NCBI GenBank assembly: GCA_965220315.1
Contig: CBDCPP010000002.1
Coordinates: forward strand, 806,001-870,000
DNA length: 64,000 bases
Source of the DNA: JAPOXK01 sp965220315
Lineage (GTDB): Bacteria; Chloroflexota; Dehalococcoidia; Bin125
Direction: 5' to 3'
Below the pieces are notes generated by a model. That model saw only the letters and a program-made list of their open reading frames with translations. It searched no databases and had not been told where the DNA came from. The stretch's first letter is position 1. Each line of letters starts with the position of its first letter. Below, piece after piece: positions 60,842-64,000 of the stretch. A program made the position numbers and the translations under genes.

Positions 60842-62125
60842 TTAGGCGGCAGGCTCCTCCGCGGCGACGAAGGAGCGCTGCACGAAGTCCACGAGCCACT
60901 GCCCGTTCATGTTGGTCAGATCGAACCGCACCGTGTCTGGCTCCACTCCCCCGGTATCTAGCTCGATCGATACCCGTCCGCGCTCTCCCTCGATCACCGA
61001 CGTGATCTCCCCCCGCGTCCCCGCTAACCCGATCGATTGCAACTTGTCGATGTCACGGCTGACATCCTCCGGCGACTCCCAGCCTCGGATCGCTAGCGCT
61101 TCTGGCCCAGCCAGCGCAAAGAGCGTTAATGAGTCCGCACCCTGCAGCGCAACGAGGTATGTGAGTCCCACGGCCTCGATCGCCTCAAGGTCGGATGCGA
61201 GCGCTGGTGCTGGCTCCCCCTGATCTTCGGCACTGAAGGTGTATTCGCCGATCCGATTTCCTACCGCGCTGACCTGCACCCGGTAGGCTCCGGTCACCGG
61301 CAACTCCAAGTCGGTCTCCGCATCCAAGCCGTGCCCGGAATCATCATCCGATGTTAAGAAGTTCCCGTCCGGCGTAAATATCTCCATCTTCGTGTCGACG
61401 CCGATCGCACCGTCAACGCGCACCCGCACTATTTGGCCCGCGGCGCCGGCGAACTCGAACGTATCGATGTCGCCTGGTGCCCCGAATGTTCCGGCCCATT
61501 CGTCGCCTAGACTCAAGATGCGGTTGTCGGTGTCGTCGTCCTCCGGCAAAAGCTCCAGCCTGATGACGTATCGTCCGATGGACTCACCGTATGCTCCAAC
61601 GCGGATGACCTGCAGTCCCGCGGTCGGCAGCCTTGCGATGATCAGTGAATCGCGATTGGAAGTACCGAGGTCGTCGTTTATTGCGATCTCGCTACGGTTC
61701 GGCTCTAGCAGTGTCAGGATCGGGTCCATCCCATCCTTGCCGTCGACGACGATCCGGACAAGGTCGTTCTCGGCGCCGTCGAAACGGAACTGACGCTCCT
61801 CGCCGGCGACCGTTAGCTCACCCTCGAGAGAGTCGCCGTAGACCAGCAGTTCCTGGTCTGCGTCTGGGACTGCCGCCAGATCTTCCTCGACCGTAGGGTC
61901 TTCCTGGGTCTGGGTCGTTGGTTCGTCATCGGGGGCTGGCGTCGGCTCCACGGATGCCGGCTCCACGGGAGTCTGGTCCTCTATCGGCGTCTGGTTAGCG
62001 GACCCATCGCCGTTCTCACCGTCACCGCCACCACCACAGGCAATGAGAGCCACCGCGACGGCGGTGGCCAAAACAGGTAGCAGCGCTGCTCGCGCAGGAG
62101 TGGGAATTACGGTTATGGGAATCAT
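60842..62125 (-). CDS. Lipoprotein with PPC-like beta domains
   Basis: 427 aa. The signal ends in a lipobox ALIACGG (Cys30). An acidic Thr/Pro/Glu linker (about 35-85) leads to two beta-sandwich repeats of the bacterial pre-peptidase C-terminal type (GEERQFRFDGAENDLVRIVV and GDIDTFEFAGAAGQIVRVRV, each with PxLxLxxP/DGxxL-like turns). A C-terminal alpha/beta domain follows from about 305. There is no enzyme domain, so it may be a surface binding protein. ATG 62125 is used; the longer frame lacks support. Confidence 0.82.
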   Translation of the reverse strand: MIPITVIPTPARAALLPVLATAVAVALIACGGGGDGENGDGSANQTPIEDQTPVEPASVEPTPAPDDEPTTQTQEDPTVEEDLAAVPDADQELLVYGDSLEGELTVAGEERQFRFDGAENDLVRIVVDGKDGMDPILTLLEPNRSEIAINDDLGTSNRDSLIIARLPTAGLQVIRVGAYGESIGRYVIRLELLPEDDDTDNRILSLGDEWAGTFGAPGDIDTFEFAGAAGQIVRVRVDGAIGVDTKMEIFTPDGNFLTSDDDSGHGLDAETDLELPVTGAYRVQVSAVGNRIGEYTFSAEDQGEPAPALASDLEAIEAVGLTYLVALQGADSLTLFALAGPEALAIRGWESPEDVSRDIDKLQSIGLAGTRGEITSVIEGERGRVSIELDTGGVEPDTVRFDLTNMNGQWLVDFVQRSFVAAEEPAA

Positions 62126-62298
62126 CGCGGCTGCATTTCTACCCACCCTGGAGGCGCGGAGGGTGGGATGTGCCGCCGTCCGCGTGATGCACCTATGTGG
62201 ATCGTAGCATTGCCGTCCTGTCTTCGTTCGGTTCACTCTCATTCCCCTGCCCGTCTGGTGCAGCAATGCTGCGCGTCCTTCGACGTTGCTCGTACCGA

Positions 62299-62328
62299 TT
62301 GCTCGGTTTCACGAGCCCCTCATATACT
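62299..62328 (+). promoter_or_regulatory. Candidate promoter for polyferredoxin gene
   Basis: TTGCTC at 62299-62304 and TATACT at 62323-62328 are separated by 18 bases and lie 53 bases upstream of the GTG start. The -35 match is weak. Confidence 0.35.
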
Positions 62329-62380
62329 GAGTGGCGGCGGTTTCCCGACGCGTGTCTGCTCGCTGTGCAGGAGTTCGTTC

Positions 62381-62896
62381 GTGACCTACGAGATCATTGA
62401 GACCTGCATCGGTTGCACCGCTTGCACGAACCGCTGCCCCACCAATGCTATCTATGGTGATCGCAACGTCATTCACTACATCGACCCGGTGCTTTGCATC
62501 GACTGTGGCGCCTGTGGTGCCGTCTGCCCCGTCGAGTGCATCCTGGACGAGGTCGGTGAGATCTGCCGCAAGTTCGCTAAGAAAGAGTGGCCCAAGGCCC
62601 AAGTCGATGCCAATCTCTGTATCGGCAGCGGCTGTGAGCTCTGCATTAACATCTGTCCCTTCGAGGCCCTTGAGTTGCAGTTCACCGAAGAGGCCAACGA
62701 TTTCTTTGGTCAGGCCGTTGTGATCGAGAAGAACTGCACCGGCTGCCGTCTCTGCGAAGACGCCTGTGGCTGGGATTCCGTCCACATCTTCCCGGAGCGG
62801 GAGTTCCTCAAGAAAAGACACTATCCCGGCGACCAACTCACGCCCGCTCAGAAGAAGCAGCAACAAAAGCAAGCAGTCGCACCCCTCGCAACTTAG
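62381..62896 (+). CDS. Polyferredoxin with four Cys clusters
   Basis: 171 aa from GTG 62381 after AGGAG. Four cysteine groups are visible: CIGCTACTNRCP, CIDCGACGAVCP, CIGSGCELCINICP and CTGCRLCEDACG. The first, second and fourth fit CxxCxxCxxxC; the third is CxxxxCxxCxxxC-like. It could carry up to four [4Fe-4S] clusters. The C-terminus is Gln/Lys-rich. The redox partner is unknown; the GltD-like flavoprotein about 2.5 kb away is one candidate. Confidence 0.9.
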   Translation: MTYEIIETCIGCTACTNRCPTNAIYGDRNVIHYIDPVLCIDCGACGAVCPVECILDEVGEICRKFAKKEWPKAQVDANLCIGSGCELCINICPFEALELQFTEEANDFFGQAVVIEKNCTGCRLCEDACGWDSVHIFPEREFLKKRHYPGDQLTPAQKKQQQKQAVAPLAT

Positions 62897-62920
62897 GCTG
62901 GTACTGCGGCCAATTAGCAC

Positions 62921-62945
62921 GGGAGTGCACAGCTCCCCGCTTTTT
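62921..62945 (+). terminator. Terminator after polyferredoxin gene
   Basis: GGGAG/CTCCC stem with a 7-base loop, followed by CGC and a TTTTT run at 62941-62945, 24 bases after the stop. Confidence 0.55.
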
Positions 62946-62964
62946 GTCGGCGTGTTGCGGTGCG

Positions 62965-63978
62965 CTAGTTTCCGCGGACTTCTTCTAGGATCGACCGATC
63001 GATCGCTTCTTCGACCGCGATCGGTTGCTCGATTCCCTCGAACGCCAGCAGCAGATCGTGCAACGCTTGGAACTGCGCCAGCGTGAACCAGCCCACCCCG
63101 TTCTCCGTGGTCAACGGCGAGAGAGCGTTGCCGAGTTCGGTAGTGAGGATGAAGTGCTCGTGCTCCAGGTCGGCGTCCTCGGAGATGAAAGCGCGCGTCG
63201 CCTCGATTGCGGCGTCGGGATCGGCCAAGGCGAACTCAAAAGCACGCATCGTCGCCACGAGAAAACGCCGCAGAGCCTCGCGATTCGTTGCATCCTCGAG
63301 GAACTCCTCCGAAACCACGTACGTCACGCCCAGCGTCGGCACGCCTACATCGGCTGCTTCGAATACCCGCACTGGCGCGCCGATTACCCGGGTGAGCGTG
63401 TCCGGTTCGTTCGAGAGAAACACCGGGTACACATCGACTTGTCCCTCCGTCAGCACGACCGGGTTGAACCCGACGGGGACTAACTCCATATCGTCTACGC
63501 TGAGCCCATGCGCTGATAGGAGCGCTAAGAACTCGGCCTGCACCACTACTTTGAAGCCCACGGTCTTGCCAGCGAAGTCGCGCGGCGTCTCGATCCCGCT
63601 CTCCTCCAGCACCGTGTATCCTAGGTCGCCGCGCTGCCCAAACAGCGCTACCGCGACCAGCGGTGCCCCGGGATCGGCGCGCCGCTGCAGCAACTCGGAT
63701 GCCGGCAGCGTGGTCACGTTCACGTCGCCTGAGAGCAAGAGGCGGATGTGCTCACCCTCTGTCGCATGCCGGATCGTCACATCCAGGCTGGCATCGTCAA
63801 AAAATCCCTGCGCTTGCGCGACGTACACGGCGACGAAAGGCAGGTTGGCCTGCGCTCGGAAGCCTGCCATGAACTCGATCGAGAGGCGGTCATTCGCGTC
63901 GCCGTCATCGTCACCGCCGCAAGCCGAGAGCGAAGCGACAGCGACTAGCAAGCAGAGGATCGCGGAGGCGAAGCGCAT
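62965..63978 (-). CDS. NMT1/THI5-type ABC substrate-binding lipoprotein
   Basis: 337 aa. The signal ends in LSACGG (Cys20). The mature domain begins with FMAGFRAQANLPFVAVYVAQ and GFFDDASLDV, typical of the NMT1/SsuA/ThiY group of periplasmic-binding-fold proteins for thiamine precursors, taurine or nitrate-like ligands. RDFAGKTVGFKV and NREALRRFLVATMRAFEFAL are further family blocks. Permease and ATPase genes are not in the window but may lie beyond its end. A thiamine-precursor substrate is plausible, not proven. Confidence 0.88.
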   Translation of the reverse strand: MRFASAILCLLVAVASLSACGGDDDGDANDRLSIEFMAGFRAQANLPFVAVYVAQAQGFFDDASLDVTIRHATEGEHIRLLLSGDVNVTTLPASELLQRRADPGAPLVAVALFGQRGDLGYTVLEESGIETPRDFAGKTVGFKVVVQAEFLALLSAHGLSVDDMELVPVGFNPVVLTEGQVDVYPVFLSNEPDTLTRVIGAPVRVFEAADVGVPTLGVTYVVSEEFLEDATNREALRRFLVATMRAFEFALADPDAAIEATRAFISEDADLEHEHFILTTELGNALSPLTTENGVGWFTLAQFQALHDLLLAFEGIEQPIAVEEAIDRSILEEVRGN

Positions 63979-64000
63979 GGCGATCCGGATGACCTTCCTG

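Noticed and set aside
1..64000. Mobile elements, prophage or toxin-antitoxin modules
   Set aside because: No transposase, integrase, phage structural gene, terminal inverted repeat or recognisable toxin-antitoxin pair was seen on either strand.

Overview
The window is GC-rich, densely packed bacterial chromosome. It holds about 56 supported protein genes, one tRNA-Gly(CCC), and no insertion sequence, prophage or CRISPR array that I could see. The gene mix fits an uncultured aerobic member of the Chloroflexota, possibly near Dehalococcoidia: RecG with a long N-terminal extension, tRNA-dependent amidation (GatCA), a full arginine operon, Ni-superoxide dismutase, hopanoid tailoring genes, a CIRCE-controlled groEL and a bifunctional class A PBP. 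This placement is an inference from gene content; no rRNA is present to confirm it.

Layout. 1-1.0 kb: C-terminal part of a tandem-repeat Cys/Trp module protein. 1.35-3.5 kb: tRNA-Gly and a molybdopterin oxidoreductase. 3.5-10.2 kb: membrane proteins, a membrane-anchored HExxH protein, PBP1A and a methyltransferase. 10.2-16.5 kb: gatC-gatA, an Lrp/AsnC regulator with an aminotransferase, an SPFH protein, a UbiA-type prenyltransferase and an inositol-phosphatase-like protein. 16.5-24.6 kb: trpS, argS, recG, a DegV(FakB)/FakA pair and bL28. 24.6-34.8 kb: one long minus-strand run, frameshifted reductase-nth-argC-argJ-argB-argD-argG-orf-argH-rpe. 34.8-37.6 kb: tungstate transporter tupABC. 37.8-39.5 kb: groEL with an upstream CIRCE and a downstream hairpin. 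39.9-44.4 kb: two large secreted proteins, one with LRR and cadherin-like domains and one with a spondin-N-like domain, sharing a C-terminal domain. 44.7-46.0 kb: sodX/sodN and a His/Asp-rich FmdB-like protein. 46.1-53.4 kb: thiamine pyrophosphokinase, a thiolase with a DUF35 partner, hopanoid genes hpnA-hpnG-hpnH, and an IscU / FAD-subunit / MocA-like set. 53.5-64 kb: M20 peptidase, peroxiredoxin, MidA-type methyltransferase, ModE-like regulator, a degraded-looking GDPD-fold gene, YjbQ, a GltD-like oxidoreductase, two secreted proteins, a polyferredoxin and an NMT1-type binding lipoprotein.

Themes. (1) Molybdenum/tungsten use recurs at separate loci: oxidoreductase, TupABC, ModE-like regulator, MocA-like cytidylyltransferase and a molybdenum-hydroxylase-type FAD subunit without its catalytic subunit. 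(2) Arginine synthesis from glutamate to arginine is nearly complete in one operon; argF is absent here. (3) Oxygen defence is represented by Ni-SOD and peroxiredoxin. (4) Membrane lipid work is represented by hopanoid side-chain genes, UbiA, the frameshifted geranylgeranyl-reductase-like gene and the FakA/FakB pair.

The most notable items are a C-terminal domain shared by three secreted proteins, the Ni-SOD locus with its unusual His/Asp-tailed zinc-ribbon neighbour, the orphan IscU/FAD/MocA set, the hopanoid set next to a thiolase/DUF35 pair, a one-base frameshift in the reductase gene, and several long perfect hairpins at gene ends that lack adjacent U tracts. I did not find a clearly new defence or mobile system.
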